64,000 bases of DNA. Source: Panicum virgatum (lineage: Eukaryota; Streptophyta; Magnoliopsida; Poales; Poaceae). The notes beneath the pieces are model-generated. The model did no database searches, had not been told where the DNA came from, and saw only the letters and a program-made list of their open reading frames with translations. The DNA lies in the NCBI RefSeq assembly GCF_016808335.1, contig NC_053148.1, forward strand, positions 43,850,930 through 43,914,929. Direction: 5' to 3'. Shown here piece after piece: positions 11,118 through 20,312 of this stretch; the first letter of the stretch is position 1, and each line of letters begins with the position of its first letter. A program made the position numbers and the translations under genes.

Positions 11118-13401
11118 ATGGCTGATGGCAACGCTGCCTTTGACCTCAACATTAGATTAGAAGAAGATGACGACGACGGCTTCGATCTTAACAATGGTAA
11201 CACTTCTTTGCTTCTTTGCTTTGCCTTGCCTTGCCTTGCTTGCTTTGCTTTGCCTTGCCTTCCTGATGGCAACGCTTCTTTGCTTTGCTTCTTTGCTAGC
11301 TGTTCATTTAGAGGACGGCGGCGGCGGCAACATTCCCTTTGACCCCGTCGAGCATGGAGATGACGACGGCAACGCTACCTTTGATTTCAACGAGCATGAC
11401 GATGACGACGACAACGGTGGTTTCGATCTGAACGAACCTGTACATGATGAGCATGCCAACGGTACTACCTCTTTTTCTTCTCTAGCTGTTCAGATCGAAT
11501 GTTCTTCTTTTGTCGCTGAAATATTCATGTTCTATTTTTTATAGGATTCGATTTGAACCTACCACTAGATGAATTTGGAGCGGTTGATTTTGATTATGTA
11601 CAAAACCTAGCTGGTGAGTTCTTTGTACTACTACGAATAAGCTTGTTTTTTTCCCTCAAGTAAAGATCATGCCGTGATTTATTTGCCTTGCTTTGCCTTG
11701 CCTTCCTGATGGCGACGCTTCATGCCGTGAGTGAGTATTTGTACCATGCATGAATAGGAAGCATGCTGTGAGTATTTATATTTAGATCATGCCGTGAGTT
11801 AGTATTTGTACCATGCATGAATAAGCTTGTTTCTTTTTTTGTATATTTAGATCATGCCGTGAGTGAGTATTTGTACCATGCATGAATAGGAAGCATGCCG
11901 TGAGTATTTATATTTAGATCATGCCGTGAATGAGTATTTGTACCATGCATGAACAACCTTTTAGATCATGCCGTGACTTAGCTTGTTTCTTTTTTTCTAT
12001 TTTTAGATCATGCCGATCAAGTAGTCCAACCGAAGCATGACTATTCTGATAATGTTAGACAACAAGTGTACCAAGCACTTTTGATGAGAAGCAAGAATGG
12101 GCGTCTAGGTAAGCACGATACAACAATTATTTCTGAGCAATTTGGAGTAAAGATTAGAACATCGCAGCGCATATGGAAGAGAGGTAAAAACCAACTTGCT
12201 CAAAACATTCCGGTCAAGGTTCCTAATTTAAAGAAAGGTAGAAGTGGGCGTCCAGCAATCCCTATTGATTTGGAAAATTTGAGGAACATTCCTCTCCAAC
12301 AAAGAATGACCCTAGAAGATGTCTCTAGTAGACTTGGTATTAGCAAGACTAAGATACATAGGTATTTGAAACAGGGTCTGCTTAGGCACCATTCTAGTAG
12401 TGTCAAACCTTACCCCACGGAGGCTAACAAGAAGACTAGATTGAAGTGGTGCATTGACATGATTGACCAAAGTTTGCTTGATGATCCAAAGTTCAAGGAT
12501 TTGTTTGACATTGTGTTTATTGATGAGAAGTGGTTCTATCTCTATCAAAAATCAGAGAGGTACTACTTGCTACCCGATGAAGATGAACCACATCGTATTT
12601 GCAAGAACAAGAACTACATTCCTAGGATCATGTTTTTGTGTGTTGTTGCTCGGCCAAGATTTAGAGATGGAGTATGTGTGTTTGATGGCAAAATAGGTTG
12701 TTTTCCACTTGTTACTATTGAGCATGCTATTAGAGACAGTCCTTATCGGCTGTGTGGTGAGGAAGTAATCAAGCCAATCCAATCAATCACAAGGGATATC
12801 ATAAGGGATTTCATGATAAATAAGGTGTTGCCGGCAATTAGAGCAAAGTGGCCAAGAGAAGATATGCACAAGCTAATATTCATACAACAAGATAATGCTC
12901 CTACTCATTTGAAAAGTGGATGATCCTCAGTTTTGTGAGTGTGCTAAGCAAGATGGCTTTGACATTCGGCTTATATGTCAACCGGCCAATTCTCCAGATT
13001 TTAACGTTCTAGATTTGGGTTTCTTTCGAGCTATCCAAGCGATTCAGTACAAGAAAAATGTTAAGACATTGAAAGAACTAATTCCAGCAGTGCATGAGGT
13101 AAAAAGATCTAATTCCATTTGATTGTTTCAATACAGTAAAGAGAGTAAGACATAGAAAGATCTAATTTCTTCAACACTTGTTTTGTAGGCATTCTTGGAG
13201 TACAGTCCATGGAAATCAAACAGGATATTTGTAACATTACAAACTGTGTTGAAGGAAGCAATGAAAGTTAAATGTTGCAACAATATAAAGATTCCTCACT
13301 TGCAGAAGCAAAGACTAGAGAGGGAAGATTGGCTGCCATTGCAAATCCCTTGTGAAGCTTCATTGCTAGCTGAATCCATAAGTAGTCTCCCTGCAAATTA
13401 G
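11118..13401 (+). pseudogene. Mariner-like (Tc1/mariner) transposase, frameshifted
   Basis: Five exons can be drawn: 11118-11196, 11300-11461, 11545-11613, 12007-13098 and 13189-13401. All introns are GT-AG and phases fit. The N-terminal part is Asp-rich with repeated FDLN words. The main exon encodes a helix-turn-helix region, then VFIDEKWF (first catalytic Asp), FIQQDNAPTH (second) and FNVLDLGFF (third). After correction the last two Asp residues are 39 residues apart, the DD39D signature of plant mariner-like elements. A run of four A at 12912-12915, where three keep the frame, shifts the frame just before the third Asp region. It is therefore disabled as read. No complete terminal inverted repeats were found around it. 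Confidence 0.88.
11660..12006 (+). repeat. Intron tandem repeats copying a splice acceptor
   Basis: Intron 3 of the mariner-like gene contains four or five degenerate repeats of a unit with TTTAGATCATGCCGTGA, GTATTTGTACCATGCATGAA and AAGCATGCCGTGAG. The words at 11781, 11846, 11913 and 11961 echo the true acceptor and exon start at 12002-12012 (TTTTTAG then ATCATGCC). Several copies are followed directly by GTGAGT-like donors. Confidence 0.75.
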
Positions 13402-13479
13402 AAGATGTAAATTAGTTTATGCAAATTAGAAGATTGCTAGCCGAATGCTTACTGTTCAAATGCATGTACCTTACTGTTT

Positions 13480-13790
13480 GCTTGCTTCATCTTTGCTTGC
13501 TTCACCTTCTTTGTTAGCCTTTGCACTTTTTTTTGCTTGATTCATCTCGTCCAACTTCTGATCAACTTGTTCAGGGAGAATGATGGTGTTACCCTCCAAT
13601 TAAAGTTCCTCCACAACAGGAATGTAGAAATTACAATCAAAATTTTCCATGCCATCGAGAACTTGTGTGACGAGGTCGTAATCTTCATGAAAAAGGCCAC
13701 AACGGGCCACAACGTAAGCTGAGAAAGAAATTTTGTATGTATGGATTATTAAATAAAATTTATTTACAATTTTTTTATAGATGTGTATAA
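13480..13790 (-). other. Unidentified minus-strand coding-like fragment
   Basis: On the minus strand a long frame reads through a segment LVTQVLDGMENFDCNFYIP, a stop after VVEEL, then an Asp/Glu/Lys-rich tract with PEQVDQKLDEMNQAKK. The Lys/Ala/Glu composition resembles a coiled tail, and the frame continues past a single stop. It lies directly downstream of, and opposite to, the mariner-like gene. I do not recognise a family and it may be chance. Confidence 0.25.
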
Positions 13791-13894
13791 CTTTTCGCGA
13801 CAAATCTAATAATGGTAATTAATTAATAATGTGCTATATTAGTGCTACAGTAACTCTTTTTTAATCACACGGTCAAAGGTCTCGTTAAAAAAAC

Positions 13895-14345
13895 TCGACC
13901 CGCCGGGATAAGACCTCCCCGAAGACATTGTGATTAAGATAGAAGACAATCTCTCACATAGGTTGAGAAAATCCCCGAATCCCCACTCCATGCAAAGAAA
14001 ATCCCCGAAGGCATTAGACTTGTGCTTTGAAATGGAGCGGGCGAGAAGATTTTTTTCAACACACAGATAAACTGCTCCACCTCCGACCAACAATGAAGAT
14101 TCGACCCGCCGGTGTAAGATCTCTCCAAAGGCTTTGTGATTAAGATAGAAGACAATCTCTCACGTAGGTCGAGAAAATCCCGGAATCCCCACTCCATGCA
14201 AAGAAAATCCCCAAAGTCACATGTGCTTTGAAATGGAGCGGGCGAGAAGATTTTTTTCAACACGCAGATAAACTGCTCCACCTCCGGCCAATAATAAAGA
14301 TTTTTTTCAACACGCACATAAACTGCTCCACCTCCGGCCAACAAT
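13895..14345 (-). repeat. Tandem duplication, about 200-bp unit, 2.2 copies
   Basis: Unit 1 spans 13895-14100 and unit 2 14101-14299. Both start TCGACCCGCCGG and contain ACTCCATGCAAAGAAAATCC and AACTGCTCCACCTCCG. A third partial copy of the last 45 bases follows (14300-14345). Unit 2 differs by substitutions and a short deletion near 14215. Confidence 0.85.
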
Positions 14346-14432
14346 TCTGCGCCCTTGGGGACTCGAGCTGCGACCAGCAGGGTGCCGAGAGCACCGCTAG
14401 ACCAACTGGGGTAGCAGCCGCTGGCGTGATTA
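14340..14432 (-). mobile_element. tRNA-derived SINE head (minus strand)
   Basis: Read on the minus strand there is an A-box-like CCAGTTGGTCTAGCGGTGC, followed about 35 bases later by a B-box-like GCTCGAGTCCCC, the arrangement of a tRNA-type internal promoter. The tandem units lie downstream in this orientation and the unit ends in an A-rich tail (the plus-strand T run near 13856). This suggests that the whole 13856-14440 block is a SINE-like insertion. Confidence 0.45.
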
Positions 14433-14656
14433 GATTCTTCAGAGTTCATAGCGCAGTGATTTTGAAGTTAATTTTGTAAACTATTTTTATTTAATATTTT
14501 TAATCAACGGTCAAAATATTTTTTTAGGATGTTTTTGAATGAAACCAAACGATCCCGTTATACCGCGCCCGGCTGCCGAGATCCGGCAGCTAGCCGTGCT
14601 GACCTGGCCGCATGTGTGCTTGTGTGGCGGCACGCTCACGACTCTTGCCGTAGATC

Positions 14657-14986
14657 CTGTTTGTTTTCATCAATTTTTTTAACTCCGATCACATAAAAAA
14701 AATCTTACCATTTAGGAATATCAAATAAAATTTATTTATAAAACTTTTTTGACAGATGAATGCTAATTTGCGAGACGAATCTAATGAGCCTAATTAATCC
14801 ATATTTTCTACAGTTGTGCTACAGTAATCATCCGCTAATTACGAATTAATATACCTCATTAGATTCGTCTCGCAATTTAGCCCCAATATTCTGCAGTTAA
14901 TTTTATAATAAAATTTTATTTAATATTAATAAATATCAAAATTTTCTTAAATGTGACATAGTGCTCTTGCAACCAAACAACCCCGT
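14657..14986. mobile_element. MITE of the GCGAGACGAATCTAATGAGCC family, complete
   Basis: The termini are inverted (CCTGTTTGTTT on the left, AACCAAACAACC on the right). The two halves mirror each other: TTTGCGAGACGAATCTAATG at about 14768 pairs with CATTAGATTCGTCTCGCAA at about 14857. The family recurs at 13735, 35978, 48312 and 49018 in this window. Confidence 0.75.
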
Positions 14987-15207
14987 AGTCTCGCTCGCGG
15001 CCCCCGAGACGGGAGAGCTAGACCACGCTACCATCGGCATCTTCTCCTGGCTGCCATCGTCGGATTCCGCATCATTCCCTTGGCCCCCTCGTACAAAGAA
15101 GGCACCAGCCGCAACCCCCGACCCCGCGCACTAGCTTAGCTAAGCCAACCTCCGGGTCCTCTTGACCTCCCAAGCCTGCGAGCTGGAGACATCCCGGCGC
15201 CGGCGCG

Positions 15208-15569
15208 ATGAGCTCCGGCGGCTGCTCGACCTGCCTCGAGGTCATATTCGCCGTCGTCCTCCCGCCGCTTGGCGTCTTCTTCCGCTACGGCTGCTGCAGC
15301 GTAAGCATCTATCTCTTCGCCTCCGCACACGATGGCTTGCCGGCTTGGTGAGAAATGGCGGAGACATCACGAGTGCCCAGCTGCTTAATTAATTAACATC
15401 CAAGTTCCAATTCTGTTGCCTGTTTCTGCAGCCGGAGTTCTTCATCTCCCTCGCGCTGACGGTACTGGGCTACGTCCCCGGCATCGTCTACTCCCTCTAC
15501 GTCATCCTCCGGACGCCGCCGGAGCCGACGGGCATCGACGGGGAGCGGCCGTACGACATGCTCGCCTGA
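15208..15569 (+). CDS. PMP3/RCI2/LTI6 small hydrophobic membrane protein (UPF0057)
   Basis: Two exons, 15208-15300 and 15432-15569, are joined by a phase-0 GT-AG intron. They encode 76 residues beginning MSSGGCSTCLEVIFAVVLPP. The two-helix UPF0057/PMP3 pattern is complete: the first membrane segment with VVLPPLGVFFRYGCC, a turn at the exon junction, and a second segment LTVLGYVPGIVYSLYVIL. A short polar tail, PPEPTGIDGERPYDMLA, follows. Members sit in the plasma or vacuolar membrane and are often cold-, salt- or ABA-induced; they influence membrane potential and ion balance. The start is the first ATG in a compact GC-rich 5' region, and the family normally begins within ten residues of the first helix. 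No disruption is seen. Confidence 0.95.
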
Positions 15570-16102
15570 CGGAGGCCTGCACTGTACATCACCATCCAGC
15601 ACATAGGGCCCCTGCACAGCACACACTATTGTAGTTTTGCTGTACTTTTCGTCGCCGTTCGTGATGAGCTGTAGGTAGCAGGTAGTTGGTTCAGGACATT
15701 CCTGGCTGTATTTTTCTGCGTCCATGTTCTTCCAGTACGATTGTTTGGATGGTCTCTGTAATTGGTTGTCCGATTGACGATTCTAGTATTCTTTGGGGGT
15801 TTATGAATGTATTGTCAGTAAGGGAGAGATGGCAGTTCATCTGTCCATATATGAAGCAGTTGCTAATTGGTACAGTAACTGATACTCTGATAAGATGCAT
15901 ATATGTAATCATGTACAAATCTTAAATCTTATAATGTAGTTTGGGGGTCTGAATTGTGGTTTCTTTGGTTCTGTTCAGGAGCTGAGTTGCCTTTACAAGA
16001 TCAGACTTCTGAGTTCTAGCCAATTCACGGTTCTAAAGGCTTGAGTTCTAACTTCTAACCATCAGTTTCTAAATACTTCATGAAATTTGGATGTGAATTA
16101 AT

Positions 16103-16225
16103 TTTTTTTCTCGAATACGCGCGCAGCGTATCATTTTATTAAGACGAAGAAAAAATTGATACAGTGTTCGGTTACAACCCAAATGGAACAGACTCCAAAT
16201 GGACACAAGCCGGCGAGCCAGCTGA
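16103..16225 (-). mobile_element. LINE 3' end fragment, antisense
   Basis: A T run at 16103-16110 followed by CTCGAATACGCGCGCAGCG and TATCATTTTATTAAGACGAAG looks like the poly(A) tail and 3' untranslated end of a grass LINE read in reverse. The body is truncated after about 120 bases. It lies downstream of the PMP3 gene. The rest of 15570-17200 holds the 3' part of that gene and no other recognised gene. Confidence 0.5.
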
Positions 16226-17211
16226 GGATGTGAATCAATTAGATTGTCCCAAATATCATATATTAAAATTGTTCTAAAAACATCAGGTTTTAAAAAAACG
16301 GATGTCGTACCTTACAAACTATGGAGGAAGTATAAATCAAACCGTAGTCAATTATTGGCCTATGATAACCTCTGCTTTGGAGATGAGATTTGGTATCTTT
16401 GTGCAGAAACTTCAAGAATTTTATATTGTGATCAACTGGTTTACTTCTGGACTTAAAGTGCCTGATCAGAAGAGTTGAGTAATATATCTTTCTGCTGAAT
16501 TATGTGCTTGAAAAGAGAAACTGATTAACCCAAACTGAAGGCAACACTCTGCAAACATATTGCCTCAGGCAGTATCAGATCTGTTCAATGTTAGATCCAG
16601 CAGCAGCAGCAGGCTACACTAGCAGGTGCAGCAAGCCAATTTGCTCATGTACGTACATGTTTGCGGGTTGCTGCAGGTGCAGAGTTACCGACCAATCCCA
16701 GTTTCTGATTCAGGATGCAGGACGGGAGTTGTCAAGGCTAGTACAAACGAGCCGAAAAATACAAAGAACTGAAGAAGGCTATGCGCAGGGCTTTTGTGGA
16801 GTCCCGGGTAACTCAGTGACATGTGCAGTAGTTAGCCCAATCATACGGTTGAAGTTGATGGAACAAGCACCTCCCAATACCCGTGTGCTACTCCAACTCC
16901 AAGTAGTTGGGGGGATGAAGCTCTGTATCCGAGTAGTTGTCACGACGCTGGCTTCATACTTTTGAGAGTAATGCTTTGGTTAAACGCTAGTTGAACAGTC
17001 TTTGCTGTCAGCGACACTTTGTCTGCCTAGAACATCAAGTGGTCATGCTAATGCTAATGCTACTATTTCAGAAAGTCAATGCAGAAGCTTAACCAGCGCT
17101 CAGAGTTTTGCCAGTAACATGTAAATGCAAGGCGTACAAAATTCAGAAAACTCGGCATCTTCAGAGCAACCACACGTTCAGCAATGCGAGCGTGCATGTT
17201 CTCCTTTGGCA

Positions 17212-17769
17212 AAATAGACGTTTTAGTCCCCTAACTTTGATTTGAGGGTTAAGTACATCCTCAACTTTCAAATAGATCAATATAGTCTCTCGACTTTTAT
17301 TTTTGGATCAAACTTATCATTATGTTGATATTATACTCCATAATAATATAAATTTTGTGCAAAAAATCTTCTTTGCCCTTAGCTCCTTCCCCTTCTAGAT
17401 TCATTTAAGAGCTGAACATCACAAAGTGTTTAATTTGGAGAATATCATTTTATTTACGCATGCATCATATTGTATTGCAGACTCATGGGAATAAAATTAA
17501 AGCTACTTTTTGCATAACTATGTACTACCACCATATAAAAATGTAGCGGAAAGTTTAGTGAACAGTGACACTAAATTAAGGAGGGGAAATATAAACTAGG
17601 GATAAAAAGGACTTTTTACATTTATCTCATATTATTATGGAATACGATATCAGTATAAGTATGAGTTTGACCTAAAAATAAAAATTGAGGGACTATATTG
17701 ACCAATTTAAAATTTGAGGGACGAACTTGACCCTCAAGATAAAATTGAGGGACCAAAATGCCTATTCTG
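17212..17769. mobile_element. MITE with 22-bp imperfect terminal repeats
   Basis: The left end GCAAAATAGACGTTTTAGTCC and the right end GGACCAAAATGCCTATTCTGC are inverted repeats with four mismatches. Subterminal words about 'fall or rise' of GAGGGACTATA and TCAAACTT type repeat inverted. The interior is AT-rich with no coding content. A clear target duplication was not found. Confidence 0.7.
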
Positions 17770-17807
17770 CATTCTTCTTTTGTCTCAAATTTAGATTGGA
17801 TTTCGTA

Positions 17808-18833
17808 CAGGGACGGAGCCAGCGTGGAGGTGCGAGGGAGGCGCCCTTCCTGCCCCAACAACTCCATGGAAATTTAAAGAGGGAGGAAGTAGGGAGAGGA
17901 AAAGAAAAAAGAGAGATAAAAGAGGAAAGTGAGGCTAGAGGAAGGAGAAAAGAGATGAACCCAACTTCCAATTTCCAGCACGCTACAATATAAAATAACA
18001 AACGCCACCCAACTTGAGGAGTTTGTATCGTTATGGATTCGAATTCAGGGAGTGGTCTAAATTCAGAGATTGAGGACTCCATCACTTGGAAATGGACACC
18101 AGATGGCATCTATTCGGCGCGGTCAGCATATCGGGCTCAGTTTATCGGATCATTTAGGAACTTCAAAACGGAGCTCATCTAGCGCGCGAGGACTGAAAAC
18201 AAGTGCAAAGTGTTTGCCTGGGTTCTTATCCAAGATAAAGTCCTAACAACTGACAATCTTGCGCGTCAGAGTTGTCCGCATCAAGCCTCTTGTGCTCTCT
18301 GCAATGGACCTATGGAGACTGGTAAACACCTTTGTTTACTTTGCCCTTTTGCCCAGGCAGTCTGGAGCCAGGTCCTTTTTTGGGAGAGCTGGTCTCTCCC
18401 CCAACAGACCAATTCGGCAAATTTTGATTGCATCATTGGTTGGTGGGAGGAAGCAGTAAAGACTGTGCACAAGAATCAACGCCGTGGTTTCAACGGTTTG
18501 GTGATATACACTATGTGGAATTTGTGGAAAGAGCGGAACCGGCGTATTTTTGACAACAAACTCCAATCAGTGCAGCAGGTGGCGGAAAGAGTAAGGAGGA
18601 TCTTGTGCTTTACAAGAGGGCTTTTAGTAACACACGTTAGTTTCGGACTCTTCGGCTGTAGCATTGGGGGTGTTTCATGTGTTTTTTCGGGGTTGTTCCT
18701 ATTCCTCGGTTCGCGGCTAGGCCACCGATCGTTGTATATATAAACCTCTTTTCTTTCCTTCTTAATTAAAAGACAGAGCTCCTGCCATCCTGTTTAAAAA
18801 AACCCCAATCTCCAATTTCTAGATCCGCCACTG
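17808..18833 (+). mobile_element. hAT-like non-autonomous element carrying a LINE fragment
   Basis: The element begins CAGGGACGGAGCCAGCG and ends AGATCCGCCACTG, the CAGNGGCGGA-type ends of a grass hAT family. The flanking octamers (ATTTCGTA and ATTTACTC) match only in their first half, so the target duplication is decayed or the borders are slightly off. Most of its length is taken up by the LINE-derived segment at about 18040-18810. A much shorter relative with the same left end is present at 53838-54025. Confidence 0.65.
18040..18810 (+). pseudogene. LINE reverse transcriptase C-terminus (zf-RVT) fragment
   Basis: One frame reads DSITWKWTPDGIYSARSAYR, then a stop at 18179-18181, then KCKVFAWVLIQDKVLTTDN. 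A cysteine-rich segment follows with CALCNGPMETGKHLC and CPFAQAVW, and then WNLWKERNRRIFDN. This order is characteristic of the zf-RVT end of plant non-LTR retrotransposons. It is followed by a 3' untranslated stretch and a short A run near 18798-18803. The fragment is 5'-truncated, as usual for LINE insertions, and sits inside the hAT-like element. Confidence 0.8.
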
Positions 18834-20312
18834 ATTTACTCGTTGCCTTAATCTAATCGTCGAACATATACACGACTAGAGTGTAAGCTAAACTTGTTAA
18901 ACAAGAGCTTGTCATCTATGGGGCCCGGACGGGCGCCAGGCGCCAGCTCGTTGACACGGAGTCTCATCTCACCGTCCGATGCGACCCTGCGAAGGCGATC
19001 CAACGGCCGCGGTCTGCGGAGACGGTCTCCTACCTCCGATATTTCCCCTTCCCCTTATCGCCACTAAATCTGACAATGGGCAGGCATTCGCACCAAACCC
19101 GCTCCAAACCAGACGTGCATGTGCTCATTAATTAACCCACTCCGGTCCACTCGTTCATTTATAGAAGCCAAACCAGTCCAAACTATAACTTTCGTCGCAC
19201 CGAACCAAACCAAACCAAATAAAATATCTGCAGGCTCAACCCATTAAAACCCATTTCCCAACCCACCAGCCCATCCGGAACAACTCAGAAAGGAGTTAGG
19301 ATCCATGAGAAGTCACTGGGGAACACTGAATACTCTGTCTGCAGGTCGTTCTGTTGCTGGGGAGTCCACACGACATGAACACCCTGCAACGCTGCAACAC
19401 AGCCCCAGATTAGGAACTGGATAAACAGAGAGGTTTGATGCTGCATTGAAATACTCTCTGTCTGTTCGTACCTGAATTTCTCCTGCGGGAATGGAGTAGA
19501 GCTTTCCCAGGTACTGCTTCAAGATATGCGGGAATGGAGCCCTCACCCTCCTCGACCCCGCACTGGCCCGCGAGACACAGCAAGCAATTCCACTCCCGCG
19601 CTCCCCCATCCCCGCCGCACCAACCGCCGAAGATCACCCCGCGAGCCTCCGACCCCCATCCCCCCACCCCGAACCGACGCGGGAGGCGGGAGACGAAATC
19701 CTCGCCTGCGGGCGCCGCACGGAGGGACTGATTGACGGGGCGGAGTCAGCCGCAGGAGGTACGCGGCCACGCGGGGGGCGGCAGCGGCGGAGCCTGGTCG
19801 CCGCCGCGCGCCGGGCCGGGTGGAGAGGAGGGGCCGGGTCGGACCTGGACTCGGGAGGAGGCGCAGGTGGGATTTGGTCGATGGAAGCAGCCAGCAGCCT
19901 GAACCGTGGCTTGGGGACTCTAGGTTGCAACTGTGGGGTTCAGCCCATTAGCAAACCGAAACAAGCAGCCTAAAATCAAACCAAATTGAACTATTCCAAA
20001 TAATAGCTTGAACCAAACCAGCCCACCAGCTTGCTCAGCCTGTTTTCATCCAAATTAAATTGGCCCAACAAGAAAACCAAACCATGCAAACTGCTTCCAC
20101 CCAAACCATTGTCAGCTTTAATCGCCACCGCCCTCCTCGCTCGTCGTCTCCGGCTCCCCCAAGGTTCTGCCGAAGTTTCTCTCCTCCTCCTCCGCCCCCT
20201 CCTACTCACCCACTCCCCTTTCCCTCCACCCACCACCCACACACCCACAATCCAATCCGACTACCCGAGGTCGCCATTGGAACCGGAGCCCGAGGCAGGA
20301 CGCTAGGCGCGC
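18834..20312. other. Region upstream of the RNA polymerase gene; no assigned gene
   Basis: Minus-strand open frames exist at 19313-19930, including a segment FPHILKQYLGKLYSIPAGEIQ ending at a possible GT donor. This would suit a divergent transcript, but no family is recognised and the frames are short. Near 19130-19260 there is a string of CCAAACCA/AACCCA-like words. The promoter of the polymerase gene must lie in the last few hundred bases, where no clear TATA box is seen. Confidence 0.4.

Larger units (their letters stand above)
13735..14555. mobile_element. MITE split by a later insertion
   Basis: The left half (about 13735-13855) has the AAATAAAATTTATTTAC, GCGACAAATCTAATAATG and TGCTACAGTAA words seen in the intact MITE at 14657-14986. 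The matching right half (about 14460-14555) has TTAATTTTGTAAAC, TTATTTAATATT and CCAAACGATCCC. The roughly 600 bases between them are a separate insertion carrying tandem repeats and a tRNA-like head. Confidence 0.5.

Noticed and set aside
14340..14432. A real tRNA gene
   Set aside because: A-box and B-box are visible but the arms do not fold into a tRNA by eye, and the segment continues into a repeat-rich body.
16588..16965. 125-codon frame downstream of PMP3
   Set aside because: No domain, no splice signals, no repeat of a known family; probably chance.
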